A stretch of DNA of 64,000 nucleotides. It comes from Cladocopium goreaui. Taxonomy: Eukaryota > Sar > Dinophyceae > Suessiales > Symbiodiniaceae. The stretch covers positions 50,001 through 114,000 of the forward strand of contig CAMXCT020006760.1 in the NCBI GenBank assembly GCA_947184155.2, written 5' to 3'. The notes under the pieces are model-generated. The model saw only the letters and a program-made list of their open reading frames with translations. It was not told the DNA's origin and did no database searches. How positions within the stretch are numbered: the stretch's first letter is position 1; each line of letters opens with the position of its first letter. The position numbers were made by a program, and so were the translations under genes. Of this stretch, positions 13,209-26,232 are shown one piece after another.

Positions 13209-13613
13209 CTGGACAGTTGCTGCGTTTGTTGCCGCACAAAGGGATCCAAATGTAGGGCTTCGAAAATGTCCTAATTGAACATCCAACTATTGGGGATATC
13301 TCGAAGAAATACGTACATGGCTAAGTGATGTGAAACAAATTCCAAAAGACGGACACCATCCCCTAGTGATCCTAGTGACTTAGTGTTTAAACCAAAAATG
13401 ATTGAAATAGAAGGCCTTTGGATACATGTTGACATACCCATGCGGATTTTGGACATTCACCGTTTCATAGCAGGCCGTAGTGGTTTTGCATGTCTTTGCG
13501 GATGTCCTTTCGAGGCAAATGCCCACAGCACCCTTCCTTGTATTGTCTATCGTCATGGGACTTCAAGTTTCCCCCTGAAAAAATTGAAAAACATGTTCAA
13601 CAGTGCCTAATTT

Positions 13614-13723
13614 GGAGGTTTCCATAGTCAATAGCTGGATGGTTTATTTCATGGAAAATCCATTCATGAAGTACCATAGTACCATTCATGATTTGGGGGT
13701 ACCCCCATTTTTAAGAAACCTCC
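13614..13723. mobile_element. MITE-like palindrome, family 2
   Basis: Begins GGAGGTTTCC and ends GAAACCTCC, with a perfect internal palindrome GGGGGTACCCCC at about 13695-13706. Confidence 0.62.
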
Positions 13724-14500
13724 ATTTTTAATGAGTTCTGAATGGTTGGGCTGGTCACACGGATGGCAAATCTCCATGCCAGGAGACGTCCCGCGCTCGG
13801 AGGTAGTTATGTGACTGCCCGGGCAATCGAATCATCAAGGGTCCCAAGTGAATGGCTCGTGGTGCTCGGCCAGACTGCCTGGCCGCCTCCACATACCTGG
13901 CACAATCCATGTATGTTCCATGGAATCGGGAAAAATTCTGAAAATGTCTGGCTGTTGTCTGGTGGTCATGCTGGATATGTCATGGAAATGTCATGAAATG
14001 TCTGGATCCCCATGAACATTTTCATATTTCACCCCATCTCCTAGCCATTGTCATCATTGTCTCTCCTTTTTTGCACCCATCCCAAGAGGAAAGGATTGAG
14101 TCTTCCCATAAAAACGTATTTATGCATGCATGCATGCATGGATGTATGTATGTATGTATAGGAGACTGTCAATATCAAATCAGACTGCATGTTCTTCAAG
14201 TTACATTTTATGACATTATTATATATTTTATAGTATTCTGATATTGACGAGCCGAACTATATCATCATGTCTATAGCTTCCGGTACAATAGCATAATAGC
14301 ATAATAGCATAGATATGTAACATAGATATGGAAGTCCATGGAAATCCATCCGTTTTCCTTGGAACATGATCCACAACTGGTGCATAAAAACGGTATCAAC
14401 ACCATATGTTTGACCGTTACGAATTCCATGACCAGAAATATACCATTGATTGACCATTAATCAACCAAGCAATGGTGAAATCCCTCTTCAAATGTAGTCT

Positions 14501-16999
14501 TCAAAGGTGCATCCCTCGCCTTCTGATGTTCTTCTTCAGGCCCCGCCACTCCGTGGCGCCGGCAAACTTCTTCAAACCTCGATCGTTGGTGAGCACCGCA
14601 TCAACGGCTTCTCACGCAAGCCGCAAGGCAAAATAGAAGGACAAGTGATCCCACTGGATCATACTGGATCTAGATGGTCGTAATGTCAACCCCTCTGAAT
14701 GATCTTATTTTTTATCCGTGGGCTGTAGAATTTGGGCAGATTATCACTATTTGGGGAGTACCATTCAACCAATCCAAGGTTTATGAAACCGGGCGTTGAC
14801 CGATCTTTTCGCCACGGGGTTCCTGGAACTACCAGCCCCAGCAGTGGCGGTAGGCTGGTAGCGGTCATTGGAGGTCCTCAACTCCGTCGAGCTTTCCTCC
14901 CTCTTCCCATCCGCGTTTTGATTTGGAAGCAAACATGTCTTTCAGACGCAGGAAAAGAGATCCAAAGAAACAAACAGTAAAGCTGTTAGCAAAAGGAGAG
15001 AAAAAAACTGAAGATCTCCAACAAAAAAACAAAAAACAGACAGATGGACAAAGAAACAACACACCATAAATTCAGCAGGGAACTGGGCATCTCGTCCATG
15101 CCCTCCTCGTCTGCGATCCAAGGCCGCCGTGCAAAGCGAAGGTGTGTTTCCTCCACATCCAGGGCCTTGGAAATCAGAACTCACATGGGCTGCAAATTTA
15201 ACAATACCCTCTGGTAAACTTACATAACTATGGAAGATCACCATCTTCAATAGGAGAATCAACTATTTTTACATGGGCCATGTTCAATAGCTAGGTTAAA
15301 TTACCAGAGGGTATGGGATTCTATATGCATTGCTAGTGCTAAGGGGCAAGGCAAGCTAAAATGAAGGGCCCGGGGTTATTGTACTGTCCCTAATATGGAC
15401 ATAAAGGTTACTATAGTAACATCGTCATTAAATGTCAAGTATAACTTCTGAATCTCGGATAATGGAAAGATCAAGCTTTAGGTCTGTGGCTTGTATCATA
15501 GTCAGATGGAATGTAACGCCCATGCCCTGTAACAGTGGGAACGAGCACAGCACCAGGAAAAGAATGAAAAAAAATGACGGTTTTGTTTCCAAATGTGCTC
15601 ACTTCAGAAACCCTTCACTTCTTGAGGTGCGCTTTTCAGCGCACAGCTTGAAGTAGCATATATAAGCATGTAAGATGCTTGATGTGGCATTTCTCATCTG
15701 AGTGGTCCAACAGAAAATCGAAAAATAGAAGGACAGTCGTACAAGGATATGATATGATGATTTTCTAAGGATGTCTTGAAATGTCCTGATTTTATTTGTG
15801 GGGATGCCTGTATGTTTTATATTATATGTAGAGAGCAACCCAAGTTAAGATAGAAAAGATCCGATTCTAAAATAGTGGTCAATTACATATCTTTTAGGGC
15901 GTTATCTGAAAGTAAATTAAGAACGGCTTGTTTAACGTCGTCGTTCATCTTGATGTAAGAGGCTACAATCCCAATGGGACCATGAAGAGGTGGCTTAAAC
16001 TATCCCCAATTTGTAGTCTTATGGCGTTGGTTTTGCCACATTATATGTTTGTTCTCTTCCACCACCACCACCACCACAACAACAACAACAGTACTAGTGG
16101 TCATGACGCTAATGATACTGACAACAATAGCAATGATGTTAATGATGCTGATATGATGATAATAATAATGATACTAATGATACTGACAACTTTGATAACA
16201 ATGGCAGTCATAAATAATTCAAAAATATGAGGAAGAAAAAAAACAGCAACCAACCATTGCTGAGTCATTTTACTAAAGGGGTCCAGAATTGTTTGGTATG
16301 TTTTCTGTTTGTTTTTTTCCCTGTTCCGTCCATTTTCCTTGCTATTTGCATTTTGGAGCTGGAAGGTGCCATTTCAACAGTATTTGCAGCATGTTTGAAT
16401 TCGAAATTCTCATTTTCCATGGAATTTGCAACATTTTGATGCTATTTGCAGCATTTTGGAGCCGGAAGCTGCCATGTCAACAATATTTGCCGTTTTTTAG
16501 AACCGATCATTTTCCATGGCCATCGAATTTGCAATATTTTGGTGCTCGAACTGTTCATAGAACATGGTAGTTTGCAACTACGGTTCATTTAGGATTGGTT
16601 TTATAGTTTGGGGTTTCTGGAAGGGCTGGTTTTAGAGTTAGGGTTTGTTTGGGATCTATTCAGGGTTGGTTTTAGGGTGTATTTAGGCTTGGTTTACTAG
16701 GGCATTGTTCGTCCCGAGTTGGTATGGATGACATGTTTGGCAGCCTTGGTTCTGTCAGAAAATAGGCGACCCCTAAAATCCGTTGGTTTCTCACCATTTT
16801 CCCTGCCCATAAAATAGGAAATTTTAATATATATATATATATATTTTTTGTTTATTTATTTATTTATTTATTTGAGGAGAAAAAAAGCGCATTTTGGGGG
16901 TGCACACGCCATATGTTCCCGGTGCCTCAAATTGAGTGTTGACCAGCAGGGTCACCTCTTCCAACTCCTGACAAATGTCCACCACTTCCTCAGGCGTTT
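14501..16999 (-). CDS. Four-exon 3' end of a gene, PIN-like tail possible
   Basis: Exons 16999-16908 (TPEEVVDICQELEEVTLLVN), 15165-15065 (ALDVEETHLRFARRPWIADE, then EGMDEMPSSLLNLW), 14900-14833 (EESSTELRTSNDRYQPTATA) and 14610-14501 (AVDAVLTNDRGLKKFAGATE, then stop TGA). All three junctions agree in phase; donors begin GTGTGC, GTGTTG and GTAGTT. VLTNDRGLKKFA resembles the last acidic strand of PIN-type nucleases, where TND is common. That is suggestive only. Upstream exons may include the PAS-like exon at 17218-17672, but the phase between them is not solved. Confidence 0.53.
15205..15313. mobile_element. MITE-like palindrome, family 1
   Basis: Begins TACCCTCTGGTAAACTTACA and ends with CCAGAGGGTA. 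It lies about 40 bp upstream of the acceptor of exon 15165-15065. Confidence 0.75.
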
Positions 17000-17217
17000 C
17001 TGTCAGTTTGGTGGTTGGAAATCATGGCGCTTCAGGAGTTTGGCTCCTGGAAAGCCACCCAAAACACCCAAAACAAATGGTTCTTTGACGTTCTAGGTTG
17101 CCAGCAATCAGCAACTCAAATGTTGCAAGTGCATAGTGAGTAATTACTGAGTACAGTAATCCGCTAAGTCATCCCCCCCTTTATCCTTTTCTTGCCCCTT
17201 GTCCCCCCAAGCTCCAG

Positions 17218-17672
17218 TCATGCTTCGTTTCTGCTACTGGCCGTGGATGCCCTGCTGGAGCGTCCACCGCTTGGAGCCTCGCTTCTCACCCTGATGGCTG
17301 GGAGTATCAGTGGTTGGGAGCTCGGTGCTTCCTCCAGCAGCGACCCGCTCTCAGGGTCCTCCTTGATGGCCAAGAGGTGATAGCCCGGCAGCGCCACATG
17401 GAAGAGATCCACTGAGAGCGAGCGCCCGCGCCGCCCAGTGTCACTGGAACGGCCGCAAAGAGTCACCCGCAGCCCACGAGGAAAGCTACTGGGGGAGGTG
17501 GCACCGGAGGAGGCAGAGACGGAGACAAAGTCCAGGAATTTGGGGCGGTCTGCTGCACTCAGAAGCTCCACGAAACTGGAATCCCTGGAATCGGAAAAAT
17601 CCGACTCCATCAGGCGGTGCAGCGTATTTTGGCTGCCTACAATGTTCAAGTCCTGGTCTAGGAGGACATCTC
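17218..17672 (-). CDS. PAS-like domain exon
   Basis: Encodes DVLLDQDLNIVGSQNTLHRL, MESDFSDSRDSSFVELLSAA and DRPKFLDFVSVSAS, and then a Ser-rich part with SLSVDLFHVALPGYHLLAIK. The order (LDxDLxIVG, a strand-helix linker, FVELLSAADRxxF, then xVDLFHV and HLLAI) fits a PAS-like sensory fold of a kind common in dinoflagellate predicted proteomes. The frame closes at a TGA at 17218-17220, but a good GTGAGA donor near 17311 could instead continue into the next exons. Ligand and role cannot be told. Confidence 0.58.
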
Positions 17673-17949
17673 CTTCGGCAGGGGCTCAACAGTGAAGGGG
17701 GATACCCAAAGATGATGTCCATGCTCAAAAAAAGTAGATAGAAGATGATACAGTCTGTTGGACGCCATTGTTGGAGAAACTGTTGATATGCCCAATCTTG
17801 TTGTAATTGCTGTGCCATATTCCTGTATTTCCTCTATTTTTCTTCTTGTAGGCCACACTCCCATCAACGATTGCTTCCTCTTCTCCGTCACTTTCATGGT
17901 CATATATGATATCACATATACTGGAAATCCATGGAAATCCCCATTTCTA

Positions 17950-18226
17950 GCTCTGGCAGTTGTATCCCCAGCTCTTTGCTGGTCTTCCTGGTGAACTCCC
18001 TACTCCCTGCAAAGAATTACCTATGGACATGGCCTGCACTTGATTTATGCAGATCCTTCGGCTTCTGGTTCGCCTTGTCGTGGTATGTTATTGGTTGTAT
18101 CCCATGCAAAAGAGAAGTGAAATCCCTGAACTGTTGGTGGTTTTCCCCATACCCACCAAAATTACGATAAGTACCCATGAACGCCAGCGTTGACCCGATG
18201 ATCTGTGGCGGATATATGCCGATATC
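17950..18226 (-). CDS. Two exons in consistent phase
   Basis: Exon 18226-18175 encodes DIGIYPPQIIGSTLAFM and ends in phase 1 at donor GTACTT. Exon 18006 to about 17950 starts after a strong acceptor, TTCTTTGCAG, and reads SREFTRKTSKELGIQLPELE. The joined codon is Gly. The end of the second exon is not defined. They lie upstream of the PAS-like exon in transcript order. Confidence 0.42.
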
Positions 18227-18780
18227 CTCCACGAACCCAACAAATGATGCGGAAAAGCCACCATTTGAAGGTCCGTGTCGCTTCCCCCATGTAATGTCTA
18301 TATCTACGTTAAGCAAAAAAAAATAAAATAAAATAAAAATCTAACGGGATTCAAACCCCAAAAACAAAAAGACGTGACTTAACGTATTCAAATATTGTTT
18401 TCAAACCGAGGGCTCCATCTGCAACGCCCCGCAAAACACGTCGAAAGCCAGCCAGAATCGACGCCGTCTCGTCGGACCTGATCACCGCCTTGGGTTTGAA
18501 CCACTGATGTTCAAACATTTTCTAAGCCATCAGATCAATGTCAACCCATAACTACCAGTAACTACCATAACCATAGGATTTCTCGAAAAACAACTCCCAT
18601 GATATTGGTTGTTTAAGTGTTGTTTATGTGTTGTCTATGTGTGTTAAATCCGTCCCAGCCGCGGAAATGCGCGCTCTGGTCTGATGCTCGTACAACCAGG
18701 CCACTACCACGACCAACAAGTAGGAGAGCACCTGGTGAGATGATGCGTGCCCAACTGGTGTATTAGCCTAAATGTCTCTC

Positions 18781-19797
18781 TCTAGATAGATAGATAGATA
18801 GATAGATAGATTGATTGATTGATTGATTGATAGATTGATAGATTGGTAGATTGATAGATTGATTAGATAGATAGATTAGATAATTAGATAGATTAGATAA
18901 TTAGATAGATTAGATAGATTAGATAGATTAGATAGATTAGATAGATTAGATAGATTAGATAGATTAGATAGATTAGATAGATTAGATAGATTAGATAGAT
19001 TAGATAGATTAGATAGATTAGATAGATGAGATAGATGAGATAGATGAGATAGATGAGATAGATTAGATAGATGAGATAGATGAGATAGATGAGATAGATT
19101 AGATAGATTAGATAGATTAGATAGATTAGATAGATTAGATAGATTAGATAGATTAGATAGATTAGATAGATTAGATAGATTAGATAGATTCGATAGATTA
19201 GATAGATTAGATAGATTAGATAGATTAGATAGATTAGATAGATTAGATAGATTAGATAGATTAGATAGATTAGATAGAGTAGATAGAATAGATAGATTAG
19301 ATAGATTAGATAGATTAGATAGATTAGATAGATTAGATAGATTAGATAGATTAGATAGATTAGATAGATTAGATAGATTAGATAGATTAGATAGATAGAT
19401 AGATAGTTAGATAGATAGATAGATAGATTAGATAGATAGAGTAGGTAGATAGATAGATAGATTAGATAGATAGAGTAGGTAGATAGATAGATAGATAGAT
19501 AGATTGATTAGATAGGTTAGATAGATTAGATAGATTAGATGGATTAGATGGATTAGATGGATTAGATAGATTAGATAGATTAGATAGAGTAGATGGAGTA
19601 GATAGATTAGATAGATTAGATAGATTAGATAGATTAGATAGATTAGATAGATTAGATAGATTAGATAGATTAGATAGATTAGATAGATTAGATAGATTAG
19701 ATAGCTTAGATAGCTTAGATAGATTAGATAGATTAGATAGATTAGATAGATTAGATAGATAGGATAGATAGAATGGATAGATAGAATAGGTAGATAG

Positions 19798-19831
<34 letters not shown>

Positions 19832-21339
19832 CAGACAGATAGATAGATAGACAGACAGATAGATAGATTAGATAGATTAGATAGATTAGATAGATTAGAT
19901 AGATTAGATAGATTAGATAGATTAGATAGATTAAATAGATTAGATAGATTAGATAGATTAGATAGATTAGATAGATTAGATAGATTAGATAGGTTAGATA
20001 GATAAGATAGATTAGATAGATTAGATAGATTAGATAGATTAGATAGATTAGATAGATTAGATAGATTAGATAGATTAGATAGATTAGATAGATTAGATAG
20101 ATTAGAGAGATTAGAGAGATTAGAGAGATTAGATAGATTAGATAGATTAGATAGATTAGATAGATTAGATAGATTAGATAGATTAGATAGATTAGATAGA
20201 TTAGATAGATTAGATAGATTAGATAGAATAGATAGATTAGATAGATTAGATAGATTAGATAGATTAGATAGATTAGATAGATTAGATAGATTAGATAGAT
20301 CAGATAGATCAGATAGATCAGATAGATCAGATAGATCAGATAGATCAGATAGATCAGATAGATCAGATAGATCAGATAGATCAGATAGATAAGATAGATC
20401 AGATAGATAAGAAAGATTAGATAGATTAGATAGATTAGATAGATTAGATAGATCGGATAAATTGGATAGATTGGATAGATTGGATAGATTGGATAGATTG
20501 GATAGATTGGATAAATTCGATAGATTAGATAGATTAGATAGATTAGATAGATTAGATAGATTAGATAGATTAGATAGATTAGATAGATTAGATAGATTAG
20601 ATAGATTAGACAGATTAGACAGATTAGATAGATTAGATAGATTAGATAGATTAGATAGATTAGATAGATTAGATAGATAGGATAGATAGGATAGATAGGA
20701 TAGATAGGATAGATAGGATAGATAGGATAGATAGGATAGATAGGATAGATAGGATAGATAGCATAGATAGGATAGATAGGATAGATAGGATAGATAGGAT
20801 AGATAGGATAGATAGGATAGATAGGATAGATAGGGTAGATAGGATAGATAGGATAGATAGGATAGATAGGATAGCTAGGATAGCTAGGATAGATAGGATA
20901 GCTAGGATAGATAGGATAGCTAGGATAGATAGGATAGATAGGATAGATAGGATAGATAGGATAGATAGGATAGATAGGATAGATAGGATAGATAGGATAG
21001 ATAGGATAGATAGGATAGATAGGATAGATAGGATAGATAGGATAGATAGGATAGATAGGGTAGATAGGATAGATAGGATAGATAGGATAGATAGGCTAGA
21101 TAGGCTAGATAGGGTAGATAGGGTAGATAGGATAGATAGGATAGATAGGGTAGATAGGATAGATAGGATAGATAGGATAGATAGGATAGATAGGATAGAT
21201 AGGATAGATAGGATAGATAGGATAGATAGGATAGATGGGATAGATAGGATAGATAGGATAGATAGGATAGATAGGATAGATAGGATAGATAGGATAGATA
21301 GGATAGATAGGATAGATAGGATAGATAGGATAGATAGGA

Positions 21340-21381
<42 letters not shown>

Positions 21382-21590
21382 ATAGATAGATCGATCGATC
21401 GATGGATGGATGGATGGATATATAGATAGATAGATAGATTAGATAGATTAGATAGATAAGATAAGATTAGATAAGATTAGATAAGATTAGATAAGATTAG
21501 ATAAGATTAGATAAGATTAGATAAGATAAGATTAGATTAGATAGATAGATAGATAGATAGATTGATTGATTGATTGATTGATTGAGAGAT
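18781..21590. repeat. GATA-type satellite, 2.8 kb, 9-bp units
   Basis: Mostly a 9-bp unit of two GATA-like words. ATTAGATAG dominates to about 20290, ATCAGATAG holds about 20295-20400, ATTGGATAG holds about 20455-20515, and ATAGGATAG runs about 20665-21345. Short AAGAT, GATC and GATT runs follow to 21590. Variants sit in contiguous blocks, a sign of local expansion. Confidence 0.95.
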
Positions 21591-21699
21591 AGAACCACAA
21601 TTGAACAAGGGAGGTTTGCAAGCAAACACACTAGTCACTAGTCGGCTGACTCATGTTTGACAAAAATTGGAAAGCATGATGTTCGGGGTTTGAAGGTTC

Positions 21700-22370
21700 G
21701 GAGGCGCCACTCAGGCCGCAGCAGACCTTTCCTGCAGCTCCAACAAGTCCCTGAGGCTGTGGCAGTGTCCTTTTAAGGAGGTTCAAGGCTGGTTTGCCAG
21801 CCTTCAAAACTCGCCAAAACTCCCCAAACCCTCCCCTGCAGCTCCCAGGCGCCACTCAGCCGTGGCAGACCTTTCCTGCAGCTCCAACAAGTCTCTGAAG
21901 CCGTGGCAGTGTCCTTTTAAGGAGGTTCAAGGCTCCCGTTCGCCAGCCTTCAAACCTCGCCAAAACTCTCAAACCCTCCCCTGCAGCTCCCAGGCGCCAC
22001 CAGGCCGCGGCAGACCTTTCCTGCAGCTCCAACAAGTCCCTGAGGCCGTGGCAGTGTCCTTTTATGGAGGTTCAAGCTGCCTCTTGCCAGCCTTCAAAAC
22101 TCCCCAAACCCTCCCCTGCAGCTCCCAGGCGCCACTCAGGCCGCGGCAGACCTTTCCTGCAGCTCTAACAAGTCCCTTGGCAGCTCTAGCGTGGAGCGTT
22201 CATGGTTTGTTCCTGCCGTTTGCCAGCCCTCAAAACTCCCCAAACCCTTCCCTGCAGCTCCCAGGCGCCACTCAGGCCGCGGCAGACCTTTCCTGCAGCT
22301 CCAACAAGTCCCTGAGGCCGTGGCAGCGTCTTTTTATGGACGTTCAAGGCTGCCGTTTGCCAGCCCTCTC
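21700..22370. repeat. Tandem repeat of about 140 bp, five copies
   Basis: The word AGGCGCCACTCAGGC or close variants recurs at about 21702, 21849, 21992, 22126 and 22263 (spacings 147, 143, 134, 137). Each unit contains CTGCAGCTCCAACAAGTCCC. Frames on both strands stay partly open but shift between copies, so I do not call a protein. Confidence 0.85.
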
Positions 22371-22869
22371 TCTCTCTCTCTCTCTACCGGACCACCCCCA
22401 ATAGGGGGGTCGGCGGCACCAGGGCGCTAGCCCATTCTATATGATATATGTATCTAATGGAAAGCTGATAGCAAGCTTCATACATTCACATTTGTAGACA
22501 TACTGACATCTATTCATTCCTTGATTTGCCTATACACTTATACATGTGCCTATAGACGAAGATCTATGATTAGTGTGGTAGACCCAATCAAACATCCCCA
22601 ATCCCGAAATAGGTGGTATTAACATGTATTGAACATTAGTATACACCCTGAAGAAAAGGAGGGTCTATAGGTTATGATGCTTTTATCGCGCTTTCTCTCC
22701 CGCATGGAGGTTTCCTAAAATGGGGTGACCCATTTTATCATAAATTTCATTTTCGGATTTTCCATTGTAAACCATCCAGCTATTTGTACTCCCATTTAAT
22801 TTTCAAACCACATCATTTCCGCCTCCAAAATGAGATGGACCCCCAAATTCTGCCGCATCAGCGCTGTTC

Positions 22870-22963
22870 CTAGTCGCAGGGAAGCCAGACTGAAGGCATG
22901 CAGCGTGGTCGCGAACCAGTCCAGCGCCTCCAACGAGATAGACCTGGAGGCGAAGCAGAACTG
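22870..22963 (-). CDS. Possible exon, unrecognised
   Basis: The frame reads QFCFASRSISLEALDWFATT then LHAFSLASLRL. The text EALDWFATTL weakly recalls the C-terminal helix of a PH domain. The acceptor is AACCGAG; the donor is uncertain (GA at 22869 or further down). Low confidence. Confidence 0.33.
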
Positions 22964-22984
22964 CTCGGTTTTTCGGTGGCTTGG

Positions 22985-24165
22985 AGCGTTATTTATAGAT
23001 GGTTGACCTGTGAAAAATGGTGATTTTCCATGGCAAACTGTAGTCATAACCAGATGGTATACTACCAAAAAATCAACCCATCAATCTGTTGAGAATGTGT
23101 TAAAAAGAATGTTGAGATCAAGGTTTATCTCAAAAAAATACGGGTTGTTTCAGGTTGTTTCTATCAAAATAGGTGTTCAATGTTTTCCCAATGAACAAGG
23201 GTTTAAGAAATACATATCCTATCATAATGACTTCAGCGGTCTAAGGTCAAATGTGCCTTTGAGAAATCAACCAGGTTGAATAAAAACATTCAAAAAGAAC
23301 AACAGCTGGTAGGTGGTGAGAACAATTATGGTTACAACCTACTACACATGCTTAAATACGTGTATATAATATCGTTCAGATCGGATATCCCCAGATGTAT
23401 ATGATGTACTGACCAGTTTCTAGGAGGGCTCTTCCCAACCTTTGAAAATGGTATAAAATGGTAGAACTGTGAAATTCGTGGTTTTAAGCCACAACAAGTT
23501 GGTGGATTTAGGCACCAAAATAGGATGCTTTCAATGGAGATTGATGCTCGGAAAGATGTAGGAAACGGTGTTTACATGTTGTTGTATTGTTTTTAATCAT
23601 CAAGTTATATACCGTAAAGGGCTGTAAAGCGTATCCAAGTCTATGAAATCTGAAGATAGATAAGATAGGAAATGATCATAATAGATATAGGGTGGGAATT
23701 GGGGAATGAGGTCCTGGTATCTCCCTTCTATTTTCTGCATCATGAGGTCCTGGTGAAGCACCCAGTTGCTCAACTAAACTACTCGTCTACAGGGTCTATG
23801 TTCGCCAACTTACTGTAAGGGATCCCGTTAGCACATGTTCTCACCTTTTTTCTGGGAAATCGTGAGGAAAATCATCGCCCCATTGGGGTGATTGGGGTGG
23901 GACACAGTGAATGTTGTGAATCGTGAGGAGCGTTCATGTTTGGGGCATGTGCGGTCAACGCATCCAATATCTAGCACTTATCTAGCGAGGTGGCATTACC
24001 AAACCCGGTGAATAGAACCGAATTTCTCCCATTCTAACATATTTAACATGCCTGCTCCCGAGGGGAGAGAAAATAGGATCATCAAATCTAGAACGCGGGC
24101 ACGACCACATGAAGAATGCACAAATGGCAAAAATATCATTCCCAAATGGTAAGTTTATGGCAGGT
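22985..24165. other. No supported gene
   Basis: AT-rich text without exon-like frames or tandem repeats, probably intron. Confidence 0.35.
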
Positions 24166-24169
24166 TTAC

Positions 24170-26232
24170 CACAGTGCCGTCCGACGACACGGTCGCCAAG
24201 AGCATGAACTTGTCCCCATAGGGGCTGTCCTGTCGCCGCGGGAAATCACCGCGGAGGTCACTTTGATGGTGTGAACATGTGCGCCACGGGAACGTGATCT
24301 ATGCGTGGTGTGTATATATACATATATATATATATACATATACATATATATATGTGTGTGTGTGTCCGCGTGTGTATTCACATATCATATGGATACATAT
24401 GGATGTATGCACATGTGTGCATCTGATCATATTCATGTGTGTGTGTGACCTTACTATCTATTGAAATATATTGAAATATTATGACATGTATTTAAAGAAG
24501 CCATACAGTTATATAAATATGTATATAAGCATCTCAGCCAGTTGGCACCGCTCGTCTTTTGTGTCATAGATTCAGCGCATTTGGATGTGCAAATGATGCA
24601 TCCCAATGCATAAAGATGTGAAGGTAGGCACGCGTAGCACTTTCCAAATATGCAGATTGTGTCGAATGTCTTTTGCTTGCAGAACCCCAAAAAAGGCACA
24701 GCACGCCCTCTTCAAGAATGCCCCCGAACCATTTTTTTAAGGAGGGGATTGTTGTGAGCGGCAGAAAATTGAGATAGATAAATTGCATTTTTTTCGCACA
24801 TCGCATGCTTTTCACCCAACTATGTGCTCAAAAGTGCCATACATCAAGAAGGTTAGGTTTTTATTCAGAAATTCTTGGATGAAATCTAGTTCCATGCAAT
24901 TCCCATGCAAAAACATATTTGTATATAATGCGTGTTTAAGAGTTTAAGATAGTTTAAGAGTCTCCTCGTGAATTTTGTTGTTCTTGTTCTTATTGAATAC
25001 AACTAAGTAAATACATCAGAGTCATAAGGCAAAGGATCATGAATGTAAATACACACAATTCAGGAATAAAAATATTGAAACATATTTGCACCTTAATATC
25101 CTTTAAATACTGTAGTTGCATGAACCCTTCCACTACTACCCCTTGCAACTGTTCCCCCGTGAAACACAAATCAAGTAGAAAAGTAGTTTCAACAAATGTC
25201 CTGAAAAACGGTTTTCAGAACTTAAATTTCGAAGCTCACAAAAGCATGCATATTAACTCAGAAGTAAAAAAAACTCCAAAAGCCAAGAAGCTGCAAAAAC
25301 CACCGAAACCAAACAAAACAACCCCGAAGGGCGAAGAAGCCAAAAGCCGCAACAGCCACAAAAGCTACAAAAGCCGAGACACCACGAAAGCCACAAAAGC
25401 AGTTGCAGCATACTGCCAAGAAACAACCAAGAAGCCAAAAAAAACAAACACCAAAAAAAAACAAGAAGCAGCTAAGAAGGCGCGAAAACAAAAAGTCACA
25501 AAAACCAAAAAAAAACAAAAACCAAGAACCCAGATTGGAAAACACTCACAAAACAAAATAGACCTCTCCTGAAAAAGCCTGTGCATTTTTACTGGTTTCC
25601 CCCAGCAGGTCTGGCCCCGGCCCCCCCGGCCCGGGCCTGAGGGTCATTGAAGAAAGCAAAAAGACCAATGGCCACGCGCAATCCGTAGTTGATGAGGCGA
25701 ACTCGTTTCACACTCAACTCCACCTTGCCATGCGCTACCTGTCCCCAGTGGCCCAGTGGCGTCTCCACAAGGATGGGCCATGGGTTTCTTAAACTGAAAA
25801 GTTAATCTTTCTCCATCGCCATCACATATCCATCCCCTAAATTTAAGATGGAACCCCAAAATGGCCGTATCCAGGAGGAAGATGGTCTTCCAAACCATTT
25901 TGAGGCTTGCATGATTGGGGTGTAAAACCTGTTCCACTAAGGGCGGAAAACCATTGAAATCGATGCCTTGGCCTAGTCAAACTGGTGACTTTCTCCTGAA
26001 AAATCCGTCGGTCCCAGGGGTATCATCTACAAAGCTGAAAGCTGGGCCGACCTGGGCCAAGATGCAGAGAGTATGGGTTCACAAATTTTCTCCGGCATGG
26101 ATTGGAAAAGTACGGAGAAGTATGTGTTGGGCCTTTCGGTTTATCATGATATATCTTGGGCTGGAAAGTCCCCGAAGATCCAGATTTGGGGGGGTCGCAT
26201 GCCCAGGATCACCCCTGGCTGCCCGCCGCCGC
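24170..26232 (-). CDS. Three exons in consistent phase, unrecognised
   Basis: Exon 26232-26171 encodes GGGQPGVILGMRPPQIWIFG. Exon 25762-25637 encodes TPLGHWGQVAHGKVELSVKR and VRLINYGLRVAIGLFAFFND. Exon 24229-24170 encodes DSPYGDKFMLLATVSSDGTV. All three start and end in phase 0; the first two donors would be GA and GC, the last GT. LLATVSSDGTV resembles a beta-propeller (WD40-like) strand, but one repeat is not enough to assign the fold. The protein is not recognised. Confidence 0.43.

Noticed and set aside
16620..16690. TTAGGGTTTG-like words suggesting an interstitial telomere repeat
   Set aside because: Only one or two imperfect words are present, not an array of TTTAGGG.
18320..18365. GGGATTCAAACCCC resembling a tRNA T-arm
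   Set aside because: No accept st, D-arm or anticodon arm can be folded around it on either strand.
25039..25572. 177-codon plus frame rich in Lys, Pro and Thr
   Set aside because: It comes from an A-rich stretch of AAAGCCACAAAAGCC type. It is the only long plus frame nearby and lacks splice signals.
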